Source: Paenibacillus sp. FSL K6-3182 (GTDB lineage Bacteria; Bacillota; Bacilli; Paenibacillales; Paenibacillaceae). Taken from it: a DNA stretch of 64,000 nt. The stretch covers positions 6,213,001 through 6,277,000 of the forward strand of contig NZ_CP150265.1 of NCBI RefSeq assembly GCF_037976325.1, in the 5' to 3' direction. The notes under the pieces were generated by a model. The model was not told the origin of the DNA, did no database searches, and saw only the letters and a list, made by a program, of their open reading frames with translations. The translations under genes and the position numbers were made by a program. Shown piece by piece: positions 1-8,703 of this stretch. Numbering within the stretch: the first letter of the stretch is position 1; each line of letters opens with the position of its first letter.

Positions 1-1459
1 TGACGCCTGCACGGAAAGCCCACCAGTCCAAAATCAACGGACCATCTATTCTCGTATTGCCTTGATAATCGAATATGTCCTCTGGCCAACGATGAAGCCG
101 CTTGCCCCTTTCCGCCAAATAAGCCTCAAAGCGGCTTCGTGTCAAAGGACTGAAGTCCGCCGTTTCATTGTCGTATCTGCCCCGGTCCAAAATAATGCCG
201 TCCACCTGATAGCCGGCAATCACTTCCCGGAAAGCTGCCAATTGATGCTCGCGCACCTTCTCATGAAGCGGGTTGGCAAACGCAACCAAGCCCGGAGCCG
301 AGCTGTCTCGCTGCCGTTTGATCACGCCTTCATCTTGATGCTTGTAAACCATTTCCTCCCATTCAGGATGTTCATTTAGAATCGCATATTGACCACGTAC
401 AATAGAGCCTTCTGCAAATACATTCATGGATGCATGAATAGCTAGACCAAGCTGATGCCCCTCCTCTATAAAAATCTGCAGCAAATCCAGCTTTGGATAA
501 GGAGTATCCTGCTTAGCGTTTACCAATTCACTCATGTGGGGACGGCTCGTCAGCGGATTTTTGAAGTAAGAAACGTACCCCTCCACCCCTTTAACGTCAA
601 GCGCAATATCCGTAACGCCTGCATGTTTTGCACGCTCCAGCAGTTTTCTTACAGCGTCCGCAGACTGCAGCTTCCCACTGTTGGCTCTCTGATCTATCCA
701 AAGGATGACCCTCTGCTTCCTCTCAGCACGGCTCTTAGAAAAAATGGCTAAGCTTCGAGCAACTGGGGTTTCGTTCCCCGCTTTGATCTCCACATCAACA
801 AAGTTGACGCCAAGCGCCAGTTTCAGTTTATGGGCAAAAATACCCTGCTCGTCAACCACAGCCTCTTCACCATTAATCGTTAGCGCCGGAAACTCGCCCG
901 CATTGCCGCCGCTCACATTACCGCTAACTGTGGTAACGGTCTGCGTTTCCGTATAAACGGATGGATGATTCAAATAAAGGCTGAATTCATGATCAGCAGC
1001 GCCTGCCAGCCCGTGATGTTCAGTCACCGCACCATCCTTGCGCAGCTTGATACGGTCTCCTTTTCTAAAGCAGGTAGACAAAAAGAAGCGGCTGCTTTCC
1101 GGAGCATACAAAGGATCAAGGGCAACAAGCGCATAACCATCCTCAGGGATGTCTAGTATCGTTGGGCCCGACCAGGCCGGGGCAAAGCCGACAGGCGCTT
1201 CATTAACGACGCGTAAAACCAAGCCGCCTGCTCCCACCTGCACCGCAACGCCATTCTCAGGAACAGTGACCGATTCCCCCCATGCGCTTGTAAACAAGAC
1301 AAGCCACTCTTCGGCCGACGGAATGGTGTTGACAGCCGTTATAGCGTGCCGCTGCCCTTCTAATGTAATCGTAATATCCTCTGGCGCAGCTTCCACTTGG
1401 GCATGGATAGCAAGCATATCAACCTCACTGCCTTTATGCGGCTTAAATGGTTCGTTCAT
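1..1459 (-). CDS. GHL10-type family 10-like glycosylhydrolase (3' end outside window)
   Basis: About 486 codons are visible; the 3' end lies beyond the left edge. The ATG at 1459 follows a GGGGGAAC ribosome binding site. No signal peptide is visible, so the protein may be cytoplasmic. The first ~260 residues look like beta-rich accessory sequence. The rest resembles the glycosyl-hydrolase-like TIM barrel of YngK-type proteins (PF02638/GHL10), with a conserved core 'GYQVDGIILDRGRYDN' in which an Asp ends a beta strand. The SLH-anchored protein at 60725-63094 has a matching core 'YDIDGVVLDWLRFDNY'. It is the last gene of the permease/binding-protein operon starting at 5006, so it may cleave the imported oligosaccharide. 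Substrate unknown. Confidence 0.8.
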   Translation of the reverse strand, partial: MNEPFKPHKGSEVDMLAIHAQVEAAPEDITITLEGQRHAITAVNTIPSAEEWLVLFTSAWGESVTVPENGVAVQVGAGGLVLRVVNEAPVGFAPAWSGPTILDIPEDGYALVALDPLYAPESSRFFLSTCFRKGDRIKLRKDGAVTEHHGLAGAADHEFSLYLNHPSVYTETQTVTTVSGNVSGGNAGEFPALTINGEEAVVDEQGIFAHKLKLALGVNFVDVEIKAGNETPVARSLAIFSKSRAERKQRVILWIDQRANSGKLQSADAVRKLLERAKHAGVTDIALDVKGVEGYVSYFKNPLTSRPHMSELVNAKQDTPYPKLDLLQIFIEEGHQLGLAIHASMNVFAEGSIVRGQYAILNEHPEWEEMVYKHQDEGVIKRQRDSSAPGLVAFANPLHEKVREHQLAAFREVIAGYQVDGIILDRGRYDNETADFSPLTRSRFEAYLAERGKRLHRWPEDIFDYQGNTRIDGPLILDWWAFRAGV

Positions 1460-1569
1460 TTCTGTTCCCCCTCAGTCAATTATGCTAGGCATTTCGCCTG
1501 GGCGACAAAGAGGCACCTGCGATTCGCAGCTGCCCCTTTGCCATCAAGCCTACGTCTATAGGCAAGCCA

Positions 1570-3051
1570 TTATTTTGAAATGGTTTGATACCACTCGTTC
1601 GCTTCCTTGACGGATTCTGCGCCGCCTTCTGCCATCCATTGCGAAAGGAAGGTATCGTAGTTGTCTCTAGATTGCGCTCCTGCGATATACATTAGCACCG
1701 TGTCGTCCAGCAGCTTCGTCAGCTTTTGCTTGTTTTTGGATACCGCATCGATTGGCGGCGCAATCGACATCGGATCAACGACAATATTGCCTTTCGCCGC
1801 GTTTTCCTGAAACGCCTCATAGTAGCTTTGCAGCACAGGGTCCTTCCGAACGCGCGCCTGCCAGTAAGCCGGATAATCATATTCATTAACCCCGGTCATG
1901 TAGGAGCTAGCATTGGTTAAGTCATCATTGAATTTAGGCAGAATGGGATAATATTTGCCATCCTTCACTTCGTGATGAACGCCTTCCTCGCCAATGGCGA
2001 GCTTTATGAAGATATCCTTCTTCAGCTTGGTATCGAGCAGCTTGATCGCATGCTCCTTTTGCTTGGATATCTTCGGTATCGCAATAAACCAAGTAGTTGC
2101 CAGGTTAACGCCAATCGATGATTTGCCATCCTTGCCAACTAAGTATGGAATAATGCCGATTTTGGCTTCAGGGAAGTTTTTGACAAGGGCAGCTTCTGCG
2201 CTAGAAGCACTCCACCAAGCCAGCTTGATCATTGCGGCATTGCCGCTGGAAAACTTCTCAATCGCTTTCGCACTCGTATTGATCGGCATTTCCGAATCCA
2301 GCAGCCCTTCGCTGTACAGCTTGTTCATATAAGTCAAAAATTCCTTCATCTGTGGAAGCTCTGCTTTATGCAGAAGCTTGCCATCCACATCGTTCCAGTC
2401 GTTCAGCACGCCGAATGCTGCTGCAATATCTCCATAGATAGAATCCTTTGAGCCCGTTAATGGAACAATATTTTTGGCCTTCTTGATCGCTTTCAACACC
2501 TCATACAGCTCATCCGGCGTTGTCGGGTTTTTCAAGCTCAGTTCTTCCATCCAATCCTGACGGACAACGAGCTCCTCGCCTACGCTAATGCCAGAGCCCG
2601 TCTCCGGTATAGCATAGATTTTGCCGTCGATCGTAACGCTTTCCCATGAATCTTCCTTAATCGCCGCTTTGATGTTAGGGCCATGGCTTTCGATCAGATC
2701 ATTCAGCGGCTCCAGCGCGCCCGCTGTTGCCAGCTTGTAGAACTGGGCAGAACCCAGCTTCATGATATCGAAGTTTTGCTTGTTCGCAACCATTAGGTTC
2801 AGCTTCTCGTCGGCACTTTCGGCCGGAAGCATTTCATAGGTAACCTTGTAGCCGGTCGCATCTTCTATGTTTTTAGCAACCGGGTCTGCGTTCGGATCGA
2901 ACAGGCTGTACTGCATCAGCATCGTGAGGTTAGGATTGCCTTCGCCATCTCCCCCTGAGCCGCTGCCCGGAGCTGGAGTGGAATTGTTGCCGCATGCGGC
3001 AAGAGCAAGAGCAAATACAAGGACTATGGCCAACCAAGAACCTTTTTTCAT
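1570..3051 (-). CDS. extracellular solute-binding lipoprotein (LplA/YtcQ-type sugar ABC transporter)
   Basis: 493 residues. The N-terminus is a lipoprotein signal: positive MKK, a hydrophobic stretch, then lipobox LAAC with Cys20, followed by a Gly/Ser-rich linker. Spacing to a GGGAGGG ribosome binding site supports the ATG at 3051. Length and motifs (for example 'IPETGSG', 'WWSASSAEAAL', 'GEEGVHHE') fit the family 1 solute-binding proteins that work with LplB/YtcP permeases. It would capture an oligosaccharide at the outer membrane face and deliver it to the permeases at 3156-5006. The ATPase is not encoded here, as is usual for systems sharing an MsmX-like ATPase. Ligand unknown. Confidence 0.92.
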   Translation of the reverse strand: MKKGSWLAIVLVFALALAACGNNSTPAPGSGSGGDGEGNPNLTMLMQYSLFDPNADPVAKNIEDATGYKVTYEMLPAESADEKLNLMVANKQNFDIMKLGSAQFYKLATAGALEPLNDLIESHGPNIKAAIKEDSWESVTIDGKIYAIPETGSGISVGEELVVRQDWMEELSLKNPTTPDELYEVLKAIKKAKNIVPLTGSKDSIYGDIAAAFGVLNDWNDVDGKLLHKAELPQMKEFLTYMNKLYSEGLLDSEMPINTSAKAIEKFSSGNAAMIKLAWWSASSAEAALVKNFPEAKIGIIPYLVGKDGKSSIGVNLATTWFIAIPKISKQKEHAIKLLDTKLKKDIFIKLAIGEEGVHHEVKDGKYYPILPKFNDDLTNASSYMTGVNEYDYPAYWQARVRKDPVLQSYYEAFQENAAKGNIVVDPMSIAPPIDAVSKNKQKLTKLLDDTVLMYIAGAQSRDNYDTFLSQWMAEGGAESVKEANEWYQTISK

Positions 3052-3155
3052 AGAGTACCCTCCCGAATATGTGTTTTAAAGTCAAACTGCATTACCCTTC
3101 CATTGCCCGCTATCATGACAAGCTGACAGCATCACCGCCTTTCATGCCGATAGGT

Positions 3156-4031
3156 TTAACCCTTAACCGAACCTACCAGCACACCTTTGACAAAATATTT
3201 TTGCAAGAACGGATAAACCATCAGGATCGGCAGCGTAGCTAGCAATATTGAAGCTGCCTGAATGGACTGGGGCGTTGTGTTCAGCGCCGCGTCCACGTTA
3301 TCCTTCAAAAACTCGCTGCTGGAGGATACCAACAGTTCCTTCAGATACAGCTGCAGCGGCTTGAAATCCTGATTGGTAATGTAGATCATTGATGTAAAAT
3401 AGTCGTTCCAGAACGCCACCGCGAAAAATAGCGCAATGGTTGCCAGCACAGGAAGCGACAGCGGCAAAACAATGGAGAATAAAATTCGGATGTTGCTTGC
3501 TCCGTCCAGCTTGGCGGACTCCTCCAGCCCGTCCGGCAGCCCTTCAAAGTAATTTTTGATAATCAGCATGTTGAACACGTTGATGGCCGCCGGCAGGAAT
3601 AGAACAGGAAACTGATTAACCAGTCCAAGATTATGCATGAGCAGGTAGGTAGGAATCAGGCCACCGCTGAACAGCATTGTGAAAATAAACATCAGCAGAA
3701 ACCATTTTCTGCCTCGAAGCTGAACGCGAGATAATGGATACGCCGTAATGGTCGTGAGGAACAATCCTAACGCCGTCCCCACAATGGCCAAAAGAATCGA
3801 ATTTTTTAAAGAGTTAAGGAACATGGAATCCTTGAGCACATACATGTACGTTCCGGTCTGAAAGCCAATGGGCAGCAAATTGACCTTGCCGGAGATGACC
3901 GCCGCTTCGCTGCTGAACGATTTGGCGATCAAGTTAACGAAGGGCAGCAGCGTCGTCAGACCTACCAGTATGAAAAATAAATAGTTGCAGAAATTGAACA
4001 GCTTCTCTGAAAACGATGTTTTCACGGTCAC
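3156..4031 (-). CDS. carbohydrate ABC transporter permease (YtcP/CUT1 type)
   Basis: 291 residues with six predicted hydrophobic segments and the cytoplasmic EAA loop ('EESAKLDGASNIRILFSIVL') that contacts the ATPase. The C-terminus 'KYFVKGVLVGSVKG' is the usual end of YtcP-type permeases. The start is GTG at 4031, placed 6 bases after GGGGAG. It lies 18 bases downstream of the LplB-type partner and 104 bases upstream of its binding protein, in the same operon. It forms half of the membrane channel. Substrate unknown. Confidence 0.93.
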   Translation of the reverse strand: MTVKTSFSEKLFNFCNYLFFILVGLTTLLPFVNLIAKSFSSEAAVISGKVNLLPIGFQTGTYMYVLKDSMFLNSLKNSILLAIVGTALGLFLTTITAYPLSRVQLRGRKWFLLMFIFTMLFSGGLIPTYLLMHNLGLVNQFPVLFLPAAINVFNMLIIKNYFEGLPDGLEESAKLDGASNIRILFSIVLPLSLPVLATIALFFAVAFWNDYFTSMIYITNQDFKPLQLYLKELLVSSSSEFLKDNVDAALNTTPQSIQAASILLATLPILMVYPFLQKYFVKGVLVGSVKG

Positions 4032-4049
4032 AGCAATCTCCCCTTTCAG

Positions 4050-5006
4050 TTACCAAATCCCGCGTTGCAGGTATTTGCGGCTAAGCGCGTTGCCCGCCAA
4101 GACGAGCGTGAAGGCAATAACGGATTCAAATACGCCAACAGCAGTAGTGAAGCTGTAGTCCTGATTGCCGAGACCCATTCGGTACACGTAGGTGCCGATG
4201 ACATCTGACACCTTGTATACAGTGGGATTGTACATGACGAGAATTTGCTCTGTGCCAGCCTCCAGAATGCTGCCCAGCCTTAGAATAAACATCAGCAGTA
4301 TAATGGGCGCGATGCCAGGCAGCGTAATGTGCCACAGCTGCTTCATCCGCCCCGCTCCGTCAATCTTGGCCGCTTCGTACAAGCCAGGATCGATCGTGGC
4401 GAAGGCCGCAAGATACACGATGGTACTCCACCCCGTCTCCTTCCAGCCCGCTGAGGTAATCAGAACACCCCGGAACACGCTATTATCCAGGAAAAACGAG
4501 ATCGGCTCCATGCCGATCATACCCATTGCCTTGTTGACCAAACCGCCATTACTGGACAGCATGTCGATAAATAGACCGCTTACGATAACCCAGGACAGAA
4601 AATGCGGCAAATAGATAACGGTCTGAATTGCGCGCTTGAACAGCATCCGCCTGATCTCATTCAACAGCAGGGCAATGAGAATCGGCAGCGGGAACAAGAT
4701 ACCGATCTTCAGAAAACTGATAATAACGGTGTTTTGAAAAACATGCAGAAAATCGGGAGAGTTGAACAGTTTGGCAAAATGCTTCCATCCCACCCACGGG
4801 CTAGCGTCATAGCCATCAAAGATATTGAAATCCTTAAAGGCGATGGTAATGCCATACATCGGGGCATATTTGAAGAGCAAAAGAAACAAAATTCCAGGGA
4901 CAAGAAGTGCATATAAATCCCAATCCCGTTTGACATCGGCAGCAAGCCGTTTGACATAATTGTTTTTAGCCTGGGGCTTCTCCAGTGGTGCCGTTGCGCT
5001 TTTCAT
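4050..5006 (-). CDS. sugar ABC transporter permease (LplB/YteP type)
   Basis: 318 residues. A charged N-terminal tail precedes six hydrophobic segments; the EAA loop is 'EAAKIDGAGRMKQLWHITLP'. The ATG at 5006 follows GAGGGGGAATACG. It is the first gene of the transport operon reading 5006 to below 1. Its promoter region (5042-5104) holds an operator-like sequence also found upstream of the TIM-barrel/FAD-oxidoreductase operon at 15120. It pairs with the YtcP-type permease at 3156-4031. Confidence 0.93.
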   Translation of the reverse strand: MKSATAPLEKPQAKNNYVKRLAADVKRDWDLYALLVPGILFLLLFKYAPMYGITIAFKDFNIFDGYDASPWVGWKHFAKLFNSPDFLHVFQNTVIISFLKIGILFPLPILIALLLNEIRRMLFKRAIQTVIYLPHFLSWVIVSGLFIDMLSSNGGLVNKAMGMIGMEPISFFLDNSVFRGVLITSAGWKETGWSTIVYLAAFATIDPGLYEAAKIDGAGRMKQLWHITLPGIAPIILLMFILRLGSILEAGTEQILVMYNPTVYKVSDVIGTYVYRMGLGNQDYSFTTAVGVFESVIAFTLVLAGNALSRKYLQRGIW

Positions 5007-5041
5007 CGTATTCCCCCTCGATTTGATGCTTTCTACCTAAA

Positions 5042-5104
5042 ATTGTAGTATCCAGCGCTCAGGGTTGGTAGAGTAATGCCATTACTATTTCTGGTACTTT
5101 GATG
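5042..5104 (-). promoter_or_regulatory. promoter with twin operator 1 (copy A)
   Basis: A -10 box TACAAT (reverse strand, 5042-5047) lies exactly 21 bases from a 36-base motif at 5069-5104. The motif matches 15222-15257 at 27 of 36 positions without gaps, and that copy also sits 21 bases from a TACAAT box. Shared blocks are TAGAGTA and TGGTA..TTGATG. TACY half-sites recur 21 bases apart on the transcribed strand, as expected for an AraC-type dimer. Inferred to be bound by the response regulator at 5229-6833. Confidence 0.65.
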
Positions 5105-5138
5105 TTTGATTTCTTCACAAAGGAACGTAATCGGCATT

Positions 5139-5192
5139 AAAAAAGACAAAACCGCTTTCTACAACTGAAAGCGGTTTTGTCTTATATTTTTT
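5139..5192 (-). terminator. rho-independent terminator of the regulator operon
   Basis: Perfect 15-bp stem, 5145-5159 with 5167-5181, and a 7-base loop. It is flanked by six A at 5139-5144 (a U run for reverse transcripts) and by a T-rich run on the other side, so it could work both ways. It separates the response regulator gene from the transport operon. Confidence 0.9.
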
Positions 5193-5228
5193 TTGGTTAT
5201 TGCACGCCAGCATAATTAGGCGCAGCTT

Positions 5229-6833
5229 TCACGCTTTAACTCCGCCTGGGTTGACGCCCCAATATTTGCGGAACACCTTGGTGAAATAGCTCACATCCCG
5301 GTAGCCCACGAGACGAGCGGCATCGTACACCTTGCCCCCATTCTGCAGAACGGATTTGGCCCGTTCCATCTTGCGCTCCAGCACATAGGTTGAAAAAGGT
5401 ACTCCTGTCTCCTGCTTAAACAGCCGGCTCAAGTAAGATGAATTGATAAAAAGGCGGTCTGCTACCGTATGCAGCGTAATATCCTGATCGATTTCCTGAT
5501 TGACGATAGACAGAATGGAGCGGACCACTCCGTTGCTCGTCGTTTTCCGCTGCTGCTGCAGGTAATCGCAGATGCGGCCAGTCAAGCGGACCAGCCAGGC
5601 CCGAATCTGCTCCTTCGTCGCCAGCAGCCTGATGTTCTCGAAATAAATCATATCCTCTCCTGCCACGCACCCAATTCGCCAGCCCTGCTTCTGAATCATA
5701 CGGATATACAGGCTGCTCAAATAAAGGACGGCCTCATGAACCTCTTCTGCCGTCTCCACGGACTCTAGGCTTTTGTCCCACAATCCTTGCAGCGCCTCCA
5801 GCGCCTTGGCCTCGTCAGCGGTTTCCATGGCGATCTCCAGCGCTTTCTCTAATCCTTGCTGTACCTGAACCCCCTGTTCCTTACGGCCAATCTCGCGGTA
5901 AGGAATGGCTATGTCGCAGCCGTATACAATACGTTCCTGCAAGGCACGGCAAGCTTCGGCATACAGCGCACTCATGCTGCCAATCCCTCCGGCCGCAGCG
6001 CAAATGCCTGCGCTTGCTGTCAGACCAAGCGTCTCCCGGGTGCGCGACAGCAATTGAACGACCGATGCCTGTACGCGCAAAGCGCTGTCTCCTGGCTCCT
6101 CCTCGCGCCGCAGCACAAAAACAAGGAGCGTATACCCTTGATGATCAGGGCACACCCAACAGGAGGCGGGCAGCATTTCTCTCGCCAGGCATTGCAATGA
6201 GAAACGCCACATTGGAGCATCCTCCGCGCGAAAGCAGCCATCCCCTTGCGGAAGCGGGTCAATATCCACCACCGCAACTGCGATCCGGTCGGACTCCTCA
6301 AGCTCAATCTGATATTCCGCACCTCTTCGCAGCACCTCGCTATCGTCGTAGTCGCCTGCTGCCCACTGCCGAATAAAACTGCTTTGCAAATGGGGAAGAT
6401 GCTCACGCCACTTTACCTTCAGCTCTGCCTGCTCGCGCCACTGCTCCATCTCGTCTCGCAGCTGCTTTGCCGCTTCCAGTACGGCGCCCAGTATTTCCTC
6501 TTCAGCCGCGGGCTTCAGCAAATACTGGGAAACCCCTAAAGCGATAGCATCCTGAGCGAAGCCAAAGTTGTCATGTCCGCTTAAGATTATCAGTTTCAGC
6601 TGAACGCCGTTGTCTGGATATTCCCTAAGCTTCCTCACCAGTGTCAGCCCATCCATCTCCGGCATCTGGACATCAATCAGCATGATATCGGGTCGCTTCC
6701 GCTCGATCAACGCCAGCGCTTCTACCCCGCTGGCAGCCAGTCCGACGACCTCAATGCCATGCTCCTCCCATGGAATATTATTAGCCAATCCCAACCTAAG
6801 CCGCAGTTCATCCTCAACGATCATTAAATTCAT
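5229..6833 (-). CDS. two-component response regulator, YesN-type (receiver + AraC HTH)
   Basis: 534 residues. Receiver domain at 1-120 with acidic pocket E7/D8, phospho-acceptor D54 in 'LIDVQMPEMDG', S86 and K108 ('YLLKP'). A middle region of ~300 residues of the YesN type follows. The C-terminal ~100 residues carry two AraC helix-turn-helices ('LSRLFKQETGVPFSTYV', 'GYRDVSYFTKVFRKYWG'). The ATG at 6833 is chosen because it overlaps the kinase stop codon (ATGA) and follows GGGGAGCG; an in-frame start 20 codons upstream lacks this support. It is likely the activator of the two operons that share twin operator 1. Confidence 0.93.
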   Translation of the reverse strand: MNLMIVEDELRLRLGLANNIPWEEHGIEVVGLAASGVEALALIERKRPDIMLIDVQMPEMDGLTLVRKLREYPDNGVQLKLIILSGHDNFGFAQDAIALGVSQYLLKPAAEEEILGAVLEAAKQLRDEMEQWREQAELKVKWREHLPHLQSSFIRQWAAGDYDDSEVLRRGAEYQIELEESDRIAVAVVDIDPLPQGDGCFRAEDAPMWRFSLQCLAREMLPASCWVCPDHQGYTLLVFVLRREEEPGDSALRVQASVVQLLSRTRETLGLTASAGICAAAGGIGSMSALYAEACRALQERIVYGCDIAIPYREIGRKEQGVQVQQGLEKALEIAMETADEAKALEALQGLWDKSLESVETAEEVHEAVLYLSSLYIRMIQKQGWRIGCVAGEDMIYFENIRLLATKEQIRAWLVRLTGRICDYLQQQRKTTSNGVVRSILSIVNQEIDQDITLHTVADRLFINSSYLSRLFKQETGVPFSTYVLERKMERAKSVLQNGGKVYDAARLVGYRDVSYFTKVFRKYWGVNPGGVKA

Positions 6834-8701
6834 GCGGATCGCTCCCCTTTTTCCAGAGTATGGTGAGTTACAGCACGAAAACTTTCCTTGCATTGATCCA
6901 GCGGCAGCGAAATGGTGACCGAGGTTCCATGTCCTTGCACACTTTCGACAATCAATTCAGCTTCTTTGCCGTAATAAAGCTTAATGCGAGTCATTACATT
7001 GCGCAGGCCGAACAGGTCACCCGTCTCCTCGTCCTCCAGCGAAAACAGATTCGCTTCGCGCTGTCCCAGCCGCTTCATTTCTTCTTGAATATAGGCTAGT
7101 CGCTGCGAACTCATCCCTGAACCATTATCGCTTACGGTGACCTGAACGGCCTCTCCATCTTTTATTCGGCCGGAAATAACAAGTTTTCCGCCTTCCGTTT
7201 TCCCTTCCATCCCATGCAGGATAGCATTCTCCACAAGCGGCTGCAGCAGCAGCTTCAGAATCGGGATGGGGCGGCAATCCTCCTGAATGTCGTATTCCAC
7301 CTCAAAGCTGTCCAAGTAACGGATTTGCTGAATGCGAATGTAATAATGCAGATGCGACAAGCTTTCGTCAATCGTAAATACATCCTTGCCCTTGTTCAGG
7401 CTTAGACGGAAAAAACGCGACAAATTCAGCACCATCTCGCTAATTTCATCCGCCTCGTAATTTTTAGCTGTCCAGTTAATTGAATCCAGCGTATTATACA
7501 AAAAATGAGGGTTAATCTGGGTTTGCAAAAATTGAAGCTCCGTCTTGGCCAGCCTCAGCTGCTGCTCGTAATGATCTTCAATTAGCCGCTTCTGGTCTAC
7601 GACCATCCGATTAAACGCTTCCGTCAAATAACCCAGCTCGTCGTGCCGTGTATTCTCCAGATGCACATTCATATTTCCCGTACCCAGACGCTTCATGCCC
7701 TTGAACAGCTTATCTACCGGAGAAGCGATACCGATATAAACGAGCCAGGATATGCCCAGCGCCAGAAGGACGCTTACGAAAATAATAGCTAACGTATACA
7801 ATCGAAGCTGATCTGTTTTGGCGTACAGTTCTTTTTTGGGCTGTATCAACGTCAGCCGCCATTTGGAATACTCCGAATCGATAGAAACGGTCATCTCCGC
7901 ATCCGTCGTGCGGGGAAGGCCAGGCATGCCCACGCCCTCCGCAAGCGTATGCTCTGCGCCGTCGAGCTTGCCTGTCCCGGCAATCAATTTGCCGGTATCG
8001 CTGTGCAAATAAATGGTAGCCGAAGGCGATGGGAGCAGCGACTTCATCAGATTGATCAGCTTGCTTTTGTCCACTGTAATAATGACTACATCCGCTCTGC
8101 GATTGTTGTTGTACAAATCCATGGTTCGCAGCAGCGATACGCTATCGGTATTAATTAAGCTGCCGAAGGTCGCGTTGCCGGCAATCGGCTCCTCCGCCAG
8201 CAGATAAGTGATTTCCGTCCCGCTAGTAATGGCGGTATTCTCAAGCCATTGCTGCTGCTCAGGGCTACTCAGCCTTCTCCCTCCATAATTCGTCGAAATC
8301 ATCATATGGGAGGGCTGATGATACAGGGATATTTGCGATACGATATGATTAATAGAGTTTACATTCGACAGCTGCTTCAGCAGCATCGAAAAATCGACGA
8401 TGGAGAGCGGCGACAATTCCGCTCCGTTATCTGCAAGCAGCTTGATAAACACAGGGTCTGTAGCAATCAGCGTCGAAATCTCCTCCACATTTTGCAAAGT
8501 CAAATCAATATAGTCCATAGCTGAATTCAGTACCGTACTGGACCGCTCCACCGCTTGGTCATGCAGAATGCTGCGGGAGCGATCAACGGCAAATAGGCTT
8601 ACCAAGACGAGCGGCAGCAAAATCAACATAAAATAGCAGGTTAGCCGAAACTGGATTTTGCGGGAAAAGCGATCCCGAAACCATTTGACGGGATTTCTCA
8701 T
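6830..8701 (-). CDS. sensor histidine kinase, YesM-type
   Basis: 623 residues. TM1 at ~19-39, an extracellular sensing region to ~300, TM2 at ~301-322, HAMP at ~321-373. The His_kinase domain has H399 in 'QINPHFLYNTLDSINW', and a HATPase_c domain follows with N-box E491-N492 and D525 in 'SDNGSG'. The ATG at 8701 follows GGAGGGGGGAGAT; the longer frame begins inside the upstream gene. The gene starts 3 bases after the binding-protein stop at 8704 and overlaps the regulator by 4 bases. That order suggests a three-gene sensory unit: binding lipoprotein, kinase, regulator. Confidence 0.94.
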   Translation of the reverse strand: MRNPVKWFRDRFSRKIQFRLTCYFMLILLPLVLVSLFAVDRSRSILHDQAVERSSTVLNSAMDYIDLTLQNVEEISTLIATDPVFIKLLADNGAELSPLSIVDFSMLLKQLSNVNSINHIVSQISLYHQPSHMMISTNYGGRRLSSPEQQQWLENTAITSGTEITYLLAEEPIAGNATFGSLINTDSVSLLRTMDLYNNNRRADVVIITVDKSKLINLMKSLLPSPSATIYLHSDTGKLIAGTGKLDGAEHTLAEGVGMPGLPRTTDAEMTVSIDSEYSKWRLTLIQPKKELYAKTDQLRLYTLAIIFVSVLLALGISWLVYIGIASPVDKLFKGMKRLGTGNMNVHLENTRHDELGYLTEAFNRMVVDQKRLIEDHYEQQLRLAKTELQFLQTQINPHFLYNTLDSINWTAKNYEADEISEMVLNLSRFFRLSLNKGKDVFTIDESLSHLHYYIRIQQIRYLDSFEVEYDIQEDCRPIPILKLLLQPLVENAILHGMEGKTEGGKLVISGRIKDGEAVQVTVSDNGSGMSSQRLAYIQEEMKRLGQREANLFSLEDEETGDLFGLRNVMTRIKLYYGKEAELIVESVQGHGTSVTISLPLDQCKESFRAVTHHTLEKGERSA

Positions 8702-8703
8702 GC

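Noticed and set aside
62..1610. Several forward-strand open frames (62-379, 455-751, 705-956, 965-1156, 1149-1610)
   Set aside because: They are antisense shadows of the reverse-strand GHL10 gene, without ribosome binding sites or recognisable products.
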